Source: Tilletia caries (Eukaryota; Basidiomycota; Exobasidiomycetes; Tilletiales; Tilletiaceae). From it: DNA of 64,000 nt. Below are positions 23,701 to 33,075 of this stretch, one piece after another. Location of the stretch: contig JALUTQ010000005.1 in assembly GCA_032718865.1 (NCBI GenBank), forward strand, positions 1,426,001 to 1,490,000. The letters are read 5' to 3'. The translations under genes were made by a program, and so were the position numbers. The first letter of the stretch is position 1; the number at the start of each line of letters is the position of its first letter. Below the pieces are notes generated by a model. It was not told where the DNA came from, did no database searches, and worked only from the letters and a program-made list of their open reading frames with translations.

Positions 23701-25338
23701 GCACAGGCAGTGTCATGGAACTTGAATGAGTCGGACGAGGAAGGTGTCGAGAATGAAGCTGAGGGCGAACTTCGGTTCGCTCAGCTCAGGGAACAGTGGC
23801 GGTATGACGATGAGGCGGGTCGATGGGCTGGCTTGGGCCTTTGTGGTCTGGGAGGGATGGAAGAGGATGAGGAAGCAGTGATGGACGACTTCGACCAGCG
23901 ATTCCTTCGCTTCAGAATGTCTCTCCTTGAGGAAGCCGATCTGTGCAAGTTGTCGACGGACTTGACGCACATAATGCAAGCTCAGGTTGCGGCGGAGCAG
24001 CCTCCGCCCTTGCCTGTGGGGTACGTCGGTTCGAGTACCTCTACAGGTGCGAATGCCTCGGCAAATTCTGCCTCGCCCGCAAGAAGCGCTCGATCTGCGT
24101 CCCTCATCCCGGCCGGGGCGATTGCACCAGCTCCACAGGTGACCAACATGGGAACATCGGTCATGTCGAACATACCCACATCGACACCGAACAGGCCCGC
24201 TGCATTTGCAGCCTCGGCATTTCAGCAACTGACACCCCTGCAGCAACAGCAATTGCTGCAACAACAGCAAATCCAGCTGCGGTTGGCACAGGCTCAAGCA
24301 CAAGCTCAGGCACAGGCAGCGCAACAAGTTCACGCTCACGCTCAGGCGCAGGCAGCCCAAGCGCAGGCACAGGCTCAGGCACAAGCTCAAGCCCAACGGA
24401 ACTCAAACGGACAGCTGAAAGTGTCTGGGCTGCAACAGCGCCGAGGGCCGGGCAACTTTCCGAACAGCCCTTTGAACCCCTCCCCGCAGCCTCAGTACCA
24501 GCAGACACCGCACCCTCTGTCACAGTCGCATTCCTTCAATAGTTCGGGGACCCCGAGTATGCAAGGAACCCCCGGTATGCAGGGTGGAGGTATGCCACAA
24601 GGCATGCAAGGCTCTCAGTCAGGCGGACCTGGAATGCAAGGACCGTCAGGGCCGCACTCGTCGCCGTTTATGAACGGCCAGGGATTCCCATCAGCGATGC
24701 CTAGTCCCCAGTTGCAGGCGCAATACCGGACCTCATCTTCTCCGATTCCGAACGGACCTGGTTCACCGCATTTTGTCCAGCAACAGCAGGCCCAGATGCG
24801 GATGGGGAATGGGCAAGTCCATTCGCCGGACCTGGCGAGTCACCAAGCTAGCCAGTTCCAGCAACAGCAGCATCAAGCACAGCAACAGCAGCAACAAGCT
24901 CAAATGCTGGCGGCCGCCGCTGCGGCCAACCCGCAGCTGAATGGTATGATGCCTGCGAATGCGAGTGTGCAGCAACTGTTGGCGATGAAGGCTGCGCTGA
25001 GTCAGAATCCTCAGCTCCAGCTGAAACTCCCGCCACAGCGAGCGCTCGCGGTGCAGATGGCTGGGCAGACGGGTCCCGGTGGCGTCTCGTACTCCAATGT
25101 TCAATCGAGCCCGCTCCTGGTCCAGCAGCAGCTTGGCTTAGGTCCGGGTGGGATGGGACGGATGTCTGCTTCTCCCGTCCCTGTTCCTGCCACGATCCCT
25201 CAGCAAGGCGGCCCCCAAGGTCAAGGTCAGCATGGGTCTCCTCTGCTGTCGGCTCACGGAGGACAGAACGGTCATTCGCCTTCGCCGGTGCCAACGTCTG
25301 CTCAGGCCCAGTACATCGGTGCTGGGTTTGGCCATTGA
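20786..25338 (+). CDS. EPL1: Enhancer of polycomb-like protein EPL1, NuA4 acetyltransferase subunit
   Basis: Model 20786-20851, 20987-21257, 21425-25338 (1416 residues); the last exon is certain and the first two are inferred. The family core is clear: GVDRSEVSEHHLQAAL across the second splice junction, IPTPE, a YxWWKERRE block, DPYVCFRRREVK near residue 385, LLHIEKLIRLQ, and FRKRVGRGGR near residue 635. EPL1 scaffolds the Esa1/Yng2/Eaf6 catalytic module of NuA4 on chromatin. The C-terminal 400 residues are glutamine-rich, with alternating Gln-Ala runs (about 1050-1105) and Met-Gln-Gly repeats, and the frame is unbroken. The distal N-terminal exons could differ, since the first exon has only a weak RRLKK match. 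Confidence 0.85.
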
Positions 25339-25762
25339 AAGGCCATTGGAGGAGCTTTCCTGTTCGAAGTGGCTCACGACGCCAACGACCCCCTCAACCC
25401 TCATGTCGACCCCACCTTTTATGCATCGCGTCTTTCCCCACCATCTCGGCCTCCGACAGACATTTCCTCTTGCTGATCTGTTGTACTCCCTTGTATACCG
25501 TCGGACACAGCGAAAACATACCTCAGCACCAGCTGCACTAGTGGGCGTTTCCCAGTATTTTCCCGTTATATTTCAGGCCTCCTTTGTGAATGGCTGCGCA
25601 TACATACACGAGGGACTTGGGAGATCTCGAACAGGCGTGTCCATGGAAGCGACGTGAGGCAATGCACTGCTTCTTTGTTCTTGGAACCATGCGCTGCATT
25701 TCAAGCCTGTACTATATACAGACTAGTGCAATGGCCGAAGCCAAAGGGGTGCAGCTCCCAAA
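25339..25762. other. Intergenic between EPL1 and the Fanzor locus
   Basis: EPL1 3' flank. No coding frame of note. The right end runs into the Fanzor-associated hairpin. Confidence 0.6.
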
Positions 25763-25784
25763 CGCCGATCACGTGTGATCGGCG
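25763..25784 (-). ncRNA. GC-rich hairpin downstream of Fanzor, candidate guide-RNA scaffold or element end
   Basis: Two perfect 10-bp arms (CGCCGATCAC and GTGATCGGCG) flank a 2-nt centre, about 135 bp past the Fanzor stop. In TnpB and Fanzor systems the guide RNA scaffold lies at the 3' end of the gene and ends at the element boundary. Position and structure fit that, but a rho-independent-like hairpin or chance palindrome is possible. Typed as ncRNA on inference only. Confidence 0.35.
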
Positions 25785-25795
25785 GCATTTTTCCG

Positions 25796-25912
25796 GAAAG
25801 AAAAGGCAAAAAGGGAAAAAGAAAGCGAGAAGAGCGCAAGGAAAAAAGCGCAAGAAAAAGAAAGTGAAAAGAAAATGTAGAGGAAAAGGAAAAAGAAAAA
25901 GAGAATATGTCG
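25796..25912 (-). other. Pyrimidine-rich tract in the Fanzor 3' flank
   Basis: About 115 bases that are nearly all T and C in the sense of the Fanzor gene (purines on the plus strand), right after the stop codon. A similar tract fills the gene's first intron (about 27400-27660). Confidence 0.75.
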
Positions 25913-25918
25913 CTGTCA

Positions 25919-27341
25919 CTAGTTGAGAAAATCATATTTCCAGTGGAGGAAAATGTTTTTCGCGCCATTGACGTCTCGATCCGAGACTGTGAGACATCCG
26001 GGGCAGCGGTGGATTTCGCTGCCTCCAAGTCTGTAATTGACCGTGCCGCACGTTGAGCAGACCTTGGATGTCCAGTCCTCCACCACCTCGACGACCTCCA
26101 TAGCTTCATTTAATCGGCTTCTGAAGCGACCGTGCGCCCACGTCATCATGGCTCTGACTGTCTTTGACCCGATCCGCCTTTGACCTCGCCGAGACATCTG
26201 GTGCGCGTTGAATGTTGGCAGCAACACAGTGTCAAAATTTTGCTTGAGGTAGCCACGCAGCTTCCAATGAAGCTCGTCGACCAGATGCCGGATTCTTGCA
26301 CGCAGTCGATTTGCGGCGCGGCGCATACGGTAACGCTTTTTTGCTGTAGCTTGGGTTGATCGCGAGATCAACTGATCCAGGTGCGTACCGAGGCGGAAAA
26401 GACGCTTGTGGTCTCCATCGCCAAATTTTGCCGCCATTCCCCGCAAAGGGTCGTAAATCGTGGCAAATGTCCGAACGCCGGGGTCAATGACGCACATTTG
26501 TGGCCCACGTGCTGCAGGAACCCGCATCTTCTCTTCCCCCATGTCCTTCTGCCAAAGCAGGAACCATGATCGGTTCTCCTGCTTGATGCATGCCCCATCA
26601 TGCTCCAGCGATGGAACGTCGATCCCCGTCTGAATCTTGGTCTGGTGCTGACCTGGACCCAGACCGAAATTTGAGATCTTGAGGCATCCTCCAACCCAGT
26701 CACGGGTCCGAATTCGGAAGGAGGAGAAGAGCGCCCGCTTTTTCCGGAACTTCAGCTCGAAGTTCGGAATTTTGCCGTCCCGAACGTCCGCCAAGCCATT
26801 CTGAAGCGCTGTACGGGCCTCAAGGCACGCCTGCTCCCTGATGCTGTATGGCACCGGAGTCACCCATGACAGGTTCATGAGGGGAAGGCCATCCTCTGTG
26901 ACTGAATGTTCCCGGACGTCGTTTAAAGAGGCGTTTGGGTGAGCCTTGAGGTACGCCACCGCCCGGTTGTATGTCCACCTGAATATTCCAGCCGTTTTTC
27001 GAAGTGCCTCCTTTTGCTGTGTATTCGGCCGAAGCCGGGTGCGATACGTCTTCAATCGCGAATTGTTTTTGGCGCTCTCCAGGCCTGGTCCTACGAGACG
27101 GCGGTGGTGGAGGCACAGCGTCGAGGCGCTGCCGGAGTGTAGCGCTCAGCTCCGTGAGCATCCCACCGATATCTTCATCCGGCACGACTGGATGCGGCAG
27201 GAAGGCGTATTTCGGTAGAAACCAAGTATCGATGGGCGCATTATGCCACTCCGCCGCCTGTTGTGTGCCTTCTACGCCAGGCCACAGCACCGATTCTGGT
27301 GCTACTGACCCAATCCAGGGCGGAGGCGGAGGGTCGGCCAT
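25919..27341 (-). CDS. Fanzor: eukaryotic TnpB-like RNA-guided endonuclease
   Basis: The large exon encodes a TnpB-type protein: an N-terminal KTYRTRLRPNTQQKEALR start with FRWTYNRAV (the wedge/OrfB helix-turn-helix start), a RuvC-I Asp in VIDPGVRTFATI, an Arg-rich bridge-like helix, a TSKVCSTCG...HRCPGC zinc finger, and a RuvC-III Asp in SDRDVNGAKNI. The canonical RuvC-II Glu is absent (VLLPTFN), but Glu residues sit just before the zinc finger (VVEVVEDWTSK), the relocated position known from Fanzors. The open frame lacks an ATG; 27055 is TTG. Best model: ATG at 27341, exon 27341-27167, a 76-nt intron (GTGGGA...GTAG, 27166-27091), exon 27090-25919. This gives about 448 residues with a proline-rich N-terminus. 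A frameshift instead of the coding intron is the alternative. No transposase or serine recombinase lies nearby, so it may be a solo or host-retained copy. Confidence 0.88.
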
Positions 27342-27347
27342 GGTGAT

Positions 27348-27666
27348 CTGTATATAACAAATAAGAGAAAAAATAGGAGCGGTGCTGGTCAGTCTCTTGA
27401 TCTAACGATGATGACGCAAAAATGAAAAAAAAAGAAAAGAAAAGGAAAGAAAAGAATGAAAAAAGGAGCGGTGCTGGTCACGTGGTTGGTCTTTTAATCT
27501 AATAATGATAAGGAGAAAAGAAGAAGAAAAAGATAAAAGAAAACGGAAAAAAAAGAAAAAAAGAATGGCCACGAACAAAAACTACAGAACGAAAAACGGC
27601 AGAAAACAATACACAAAAATACAGAAAAACAAATAAAAAACGAAAAAAAACATGAAAAACACTCAC
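27348..27666 (-). other. 5'UTR intron of the Fanzor gene (319 nt, pyrimidine-rich)
   Basis: Donor CAAG/GTGAGT at 27666 and acceptor TATACAG at 27348 lie just before the ATG at 27341. The upstream exon (about 27790-27667) has no ATG in the sense strand, so it would be an untranslated leader. The intron is long for this genome and is mostly T and C in the sense direction. Confidence 0.6.
27375..27480. repeat. Duplicated 17-mer within the Fanzor 5' intron
   Basis: AGGAGCGGTGCTGGTCA occurs at 27375-27391 and again at 27464-27480. Related flanks follow each copy (a CTTGATCTAACGATGAT-like stretch and a TTTTAATCTAATAATGAT stretch). This is an imperfect direct duplication of about 89 bp. Confidence 0.85.
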
Positions 27667-27813
27667 CTTGAACTTTCACCGAGGCACGGATGTTAACGCC
27701 GAAGAGGATGTTCGACAGACAGTCACGTGGCAAAAGCAAACTATGAGTCGACAAGAGGGCGAAGAGCCGAAAGGGGGGGGAAGAGGACGGTTGCTGGTGG
27801 CGGGAGGTGGCTT

Positions 27814-27821
27814 CTTATATA
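27814..27821 (-). promoter_or_regulatory. TATA box of the Fanzor gene
   Basis: TATATAAG on the minus strand, about 150 bp before the GTGAGT donor of the inferred leader exon. It gives a plausible transcription start near 27785. Confidence 0.5.
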
Positions 27822-28705
27822 GCTTCGTGGCTGTATAAGTGACGTAATGCACACTGGTCACCAATGCACAGACATCGAATACCATGGAAGCCCGTGGAAG
27901 CGAGTGTTTAGCTCAGACCGCCTTCGCTTCGGATTCCATCATCAAATAATGGGAGCCCCGCGACAACGCGACGACTATAAGCAGATACATAGAGAAACGT
28001 CGCAGTTGCCAACAAAGCTCGCCAAGCGATGCGCCTTTCATGGGACGATCTGATAAAGCCGCATCGTCACTCCTGCCTGCGGCTTGCATGCGATGATACT
28101 GACACTGCATCTTGTATCACTCTGCAGAATGCCGACTGAATTCTGTTCTTCAGCAAGGGGCAAATCAGTGCATCAGGCAAGCACGCGGAGCTCATGGCCG
28201 TTAACAACGATTACAGAGCCATGGTCCTCCATCAACAGTTGCCGGTATGAGTGGGAACGGGGTTAAAGCGGTTAAGATCTTGCGACACTCTCCTGGAGCA
28301 GAGGACTTGCAACAAAATCACGAAGCATTCTTCGTACTTAATTTGCCACTGTAGATACATCGAATGGACTCTCTACGTTTCCCTATCGGATTTTGTTGTC
28401 ACCTACCTGGGTCTCTGGTCTCGCAGCAGACAACATTCAAGGTGACCTGCTCTTCGCTTGCAACGTATCACCGATCCAGGCGTAAAGAAGAAGTATTTTT
28501 GCATTGCTTTGAGGCGGGTCCGGTCGCTGTTGCGGACGTCCGTTGGATAGGGTAAAAGAGGGCATGCGTCGTCCATCGTCCGTCCCCTGCTACTCGTGCT
28601 TGGACCACGACGACGAAGGGAGCATTCAGCGCTGCTTCCACCAACACCGCATCAGCATACTTTAGTCAAGAGGATCCTGTTCGCATCCCGTCGCATTCAC
28701 TACCA
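27822..28705. other. Intergenic between Fanzor promoter and YSC84-like gene
   Basis: Only short frames without family features. The last 150 bases hold the promoter and leader of the gene starting at 28706. Confidence 0.55.
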
Positions 28706-30183
28706 TGTCCATGCTCGACCGTTTCCGCAGCGCTGCGCAGAAAGCAGGCACTCAGGTGAGTTTCCTCAAAGGCTAGGGCATCAGAAACTGCGCTGACATT
28801 CACTTGTATCTCTGCCTCTCTTCATGTCATTGTCTTTCGACCCCCTTCCCCCTTGCGAATGAACGATCTCGTCTTTCTTTGACGGCGCGCCAATCCGCAT
28901 CTGCCGTGCGTTCCGCCGGAAAACAGGCTTCAGCATTTGCTCAGAACGCAGGTCGGCAGGCCCAGGAGCAGGCTCGCGTTGCCCAGGCTGGATTCAGCCT
29001 GCCAAAGGAGTGCGAGCGAGCTGCTAAGATTCTGCAGAGCTTTCTCGGTGAGCACTTTACGAGCGGGCGAAAAGGGCACCTGGGGCGCTCTGACCGGCCC
29101 CACGCGCGCGCTCAGTTTTTCAAGAGATAAGACCTGTGATCTGACTCGCTTTCCCTTTCTCTACTAGCGGACCCTGAACATCCTGAGTCGGCGCTGAACT
29201 CGATTCCCAAGGCGGTACTGCAGCAGGCCAAGGGTGAGCGTCGTCTGCACGCGCCTTCAATCTCTCAGCATTGCGCTCTACTGACTTATAATTGGCATAC
29301 ATTCTGGCAGGTCTTGCGGTCTTCAGCGTGGTCAAGGCCGGCTTCGTGTGGTCCGCCCGTGCCGGCAGTGGTGTAGTCATCGCCCGGCTTCCCGACGGCT
29401 CCTGGTCCGCCCCGAGTTGCCTGGCAACCGGTGGGGTAGGGATCGGCTTGCAGATCGGAGCCGATCTGTCCGAGTTTGTCGTGGTGATGAACAGCGAGGA
29501 GGCTGTACACTCCTTTGCGCTGACGGGAAATCTGACGCTGGGCGGGTCGTTGTCTGCGACGGCGGGTCCTATCGGGACGGGTGGGGCGATTCAAACTGCG
29601 ATTGCCCACCCTGCGCCGATGTTCTCGTACTCCCGATCGAAAGGTGTGTTGCTACGTTCTGGCCACGATGCGCTGACGAACTTGAGTGCTGATAGTGTAT
29701 ATGTCCCCCCCCCTCACCAACTAAGGTCTTTTCGCGGGTGTGTCGTTGGAGGGTACGGTACTCGTCGAACGCAAGAACACGAATGCAGAATTTTACGGTC
29801 AGGCAATCCCTGCACTGGATCTGCTCACGGGCAAGGTTCCAGCACCTGAGGCTGCATCGCCCATCTACGAAGTGGTTGAGATGGTGAGTTTCTAACGTCG
29901 ACCTACAGTGCCCCTCAAACTTACGCTGATGTGCATACATATGTTGTTCCAGGCCGAGTCAATCGACGAGGCTGGCATCCCGGAACAGGCATACATCCCC
30001 GGTGCGCAACCAGGGTCAGCCGCTCGTGAGTCTCTTCAAGATGCATCATGCCTGCGTACAAAGCAGAGTCGCTCATATATGATTTCCTTCACTCGTTTCC
30101 GTTTGTGTGTTGTGAGAACAGCATACGACGTGGGTGGGCCACAGAATCCCGCCCTGTTCGATGCGGGAACGCACCATCCCTGA
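28706..30183 (+). CDS. YSC84: Ysc84/SH3YL1-family lipid-binding actin regulator, without SH3 domain
   Basis: Model 28706-28756, 28927-29047, 29168-29233, 29311-29643, 29726-29883, 29953-30025, 30122-30183 (287 residues; the first donor could be off by one base). The SYLF domain is clear: SLPKECERAAKILQSFL, SIPKAVLQQAKGLAVFSVVKAGF, GSGVVIARLPDGSWSAPS, GVGIGLQIGADLSEFVVVM, and GLFAGVSLEGTVLVERKN. This domain binds phosphoinositides and, in yeast Ysc84/Lsb3, actin at endocytic sites. Yeast homologues add a C-terminal SH3 domain; here the protein ends in a short Pro/Gly tail, so it is the SYLF-only form. All splice sites are GT-AG. Confidence 0.9.
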
Positions 30184-31325
30184 AAACGCACGGTTGACGG
30201 TGACGACGGACAAGAGGCTCCTGCGCTGTGGTGTTCCCGGCCTGTTCGACCAGACCCACTTCGACCTCCGACTGAGTTCTTGACACTTTTGCTTCGTTTC
30301 TCGCGCGCGCTCCGGTTCGTGCATCTTGTTGTACCGTCTCAACCCAATCGAATGGCCTTGCTTTGAAGCGCCTGAGGACTCCTGTCCTCTCACCTTGCTC
30401 TGGTCTCCCTCACACGCAGCGCTTGGCGAAACCGAGTTCTGGTTGCTTTCACAAGTGAGCCCAGGCACAGGGGAAGGGTTGCAGATGACCCGAGCACCCC
30501 ATGAATCAGGCACTGCTGCCGAAGGTCGCCTCACCGCACACGGTCCTCATGCTCACAGTGGACAAGTTGCCTGAGACGACGGTGAAGGGCTCCGACATGC
30601 TGACGCCCTATAAGGTGGCAAAAGAGCGGACACGCCGGTCATGTGGTGGTCGTGCTAGCGGTCAGTAGTCAGTGAGTTTGCTCATCTGCTCTGAGCAGAC
30701 TGTTAGCGTGTTAGCGACCGTGCTGCACGGGAGTGGTGAGGAAGGGGTCAAGAAGTCAGCGAGTCCGCGGTCCGCGAGTCAGCTCGAAGCTCAGTGCGGT
30801 TGCTACTGTAGATGTTATGGCTGCGGCTGCGGCTACCTTGTCTGGCGGCTGACTGCGAGCAAGGGTCAGGCTTTGCACCAGCGGTGTAGGATTCGGGACG
30901 TCTGAGATCTGAGAGGGAGGGTTAGATACTGTAACGGTCAGGCAGCAGACGTTGGGAGATGGAGCGATGGAGAGCGTTGGTCAGCGTGAGGATGAGCGAG
31001 AATTGCACTTTGCAGCGACGCCGCTGCTACACCCATGCTTCTGTTGCCTGTGCCTGTCCCACCACTGTCGCTGCACCCTTCGCGCCGAACGCCCATGCAC
31101 AGCCTGTCCTTGCTTTTAATAGTGCTGTTCACACGTAGCCCTTATTCTCGCTGCGCCTCCCCGCGCCGCGCCTAAATTCCTGAGTTCGCCTCATTCTTGT
31201 AACAGTTTGTATGCCTTGCCCTACGCTCAATACAACACAGCGTCCAATACAACAGAGCTCACAACTTGGCCATTTCGCGCATCCGTCCTCACTTTGGCTA
31301 CGTGCAACCACAACGTTGACCAGCC
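30184..31325. other. Intergenic, left flank of Harbinger element
   Basis: No gene. It contains repetitive GTCAGT/GTTAGCG/GCGAGTC motifs (30660-30800) that could belong to the left end of the DNA transposon. I found no matching inverted partner on the right. Confidence 0.45.
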
Positions 31326-32774
31326 ATGCGACCGCGTACAGATCGAGCTCGACTCATACAAGAAGCAGAAGGCCTCACTGCTTTCCTCGTGCTGGACGAA
31401 GCGCAGTCATTCCCCAACACAGACAGCGACACAGAGTCATCTGTGTCCTTTCCTTCTCTCTCAACAATCTCAATGATCATGCTTGCGGAACTCTACGAAA
31501 CTCGATATCTTGAGGATCGATTGCCTGTTCCAAAGGCGCGTGCCTGGGTGGATATGGTGCTGCCAGAGCTCGATGATTCTCGATTCCGGACCTGGGTCAG
31601 GATGGACCGTGCGACGTTCGGCCTAGTCCACGATCTCATCGCCAGCAATCCCATCTTTGGCACGTCGGCGACTGCGAGGTCTCCTCAATCTTCCGTAGCG
31701 GAACAGTTGGCAATCGCGCTGCACAAATTTGGTATGAGTGGCTCGGGAAGTGGGATTCGGATCGAGGCGGGGCACTGGGCCACATCGGAGGGACATATTG
31801 TCAAGTGCATGAAGCGGGTGACACGAGCTCTCAGCGATATCATGCAGGATTGGATTCAGTGGCCAGACGCTGACGACAGAGCAGCAGAATCAAAAGACTC
31901 CTACAACAGGGCGGGCTTAAGGGGGGGCGATCGGGAAGCTGGACGGTACGGATGTTGTTCTTTACGAGAAACCAGGTTTGTCATGTTATGCGTCGATGGT
32001 TGAATCATGCTCATGTATGGCAGCGCTGATGTAGACTTATCATCTTTCTAATCAGGCGGTACGATGACAGGCGAAGAATTCTTCACACGCAAGAAGAAGT
32101 ATGCTATCAACCTGACTGCAGTCTGCAACAGGAAGAAGCAATTCACTTTTATCAGTACGGGATGGCCGGCCTCTGTTCATGACAGTCGAGTGTGGTCGAA
32201 TACAGATGTAGCGATGCGACCTGATGAGTATTTTTCCCCTCACGAATACCTCATCGCCGACTCGTCATACCCCTGTGGCGATCACTTGGTGGCCCCATAC
32301 AAGCGTCCTCTATCTCGGCTCCCCGACAATCGCAACTTCAATCGCGCGCTGTCTTCATTGCGCATCGATATTGAGCACGCGTTTGGACTGCTGAAGAATC
32401 GATGGTCCAGTCTGAGAGGATTGCGATTGCGGGTGCTGAACGACGACAGTATGGAACTCGTATGCCGATGGGTCAGCGCCTGCTGCGTCCTCCACAACAT
32501 AATGCTGTGGGCCAAGGACGATTGGGAGGACGAACGCCTTGAAGAGGGGGGGAGAATGAAGAGGGGGAAGAGGGTGCCAATGTTGTTGAGGACAGAGCAC
32601 AGGATCGGCGACGGAAAAAAAACGTTCAAAGGGAGGTGCTGCAGTTTCAACGTCGTTTGGATTGATGGCGAAGAGGGAGGCGAAAAAGGAACCACGACAA
32701 ACAACGGATGGGCTTTGATTCACTGCAATTCAAAAATGTTGTCAGCTTTTGAATTCAGTCTCTGCAGCCTGTAG
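31326..32774 (+). pseudogene. Harbinger (HARBI1-like) DDE transposase with homopolymer frameshift
   Basis: It starts at ATG 31326. Exon 1 runs to 31975 and an 80-nt intron precedes exon 2 at 32056. Exon 2 carries the DDE_Tnp_4 core: KKKYAINLTAVCN, STGWPASVHDSRVW with a catalytic Asp, YLIADSSYP, NFNRALSSLRIDIEHAFGLLKNRW with the terminal acidic residue, and VSACCVLHNIM. The first catalytic block (AIGKLDGTDVVLYEKPG) is in a different frame from the N-terminal part. One extra G in the G7 run at 31921-31927 accounts for the shift. A second G run near 32546-32552 probably changes frame again, since the alternative frame gives a more natural acidic-then-basic tail ending near 32670. This copy is therefore likely inactive unless the runs are sequencing errors. 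Confidence 0.8.
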
Positions 32775-32829
32775 ATGGACATTGGAAGTTTGTAATGTTT
32801 GACCGACCTTATCCCTCGGGCCTCGACGC

Positions 32830-32925
32830 ACCGAGCGTTGCTCCTGGTTCTGTCCGAGACGACGACAACGTGCTCGACGGATCAATCCTTGCTCCTGGTT
32901 CTGGTCGAGACGACGACATCGAACC
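32830..32925. repeat. Imperfect tandem repeat (about 50-bp unit, two copies)
   Basis: A unit beginning GTTGCTCCTGGTTCTG and containing CGAGACGACGACA occurs at about 32838 and again at about 32887, between the two transposon genes. Confidence 0.7.
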
Positions 32926-33075
32926 TTGCCCTGGGTTCGAAAGCGCTGACTGCCATTGCGGTGGGCCCCCAGACAGAACCTGAGCCAACCAGGGCGGAGG
33001 AGGTCCCCACTGCTGCTGAGGACCGGCAGAACCTAAGGAATAGTGTCAGAACGTAGAGAATCAGTAACCTAATTC

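Noticed and set aside
23713..24396. Leu/Cys-rich frame opposite the EPL1 glutamine repeats
   Set aside because: Antisense of CAG/GCA-type repeats; a typical shadow.
27055..27055. TTG as the Fanzor start codon
   Set aside because: Nuclear fungal genes rarely initiate at TTG, and the frame is open further upstream; a spliced ATG at 27341 fits better.
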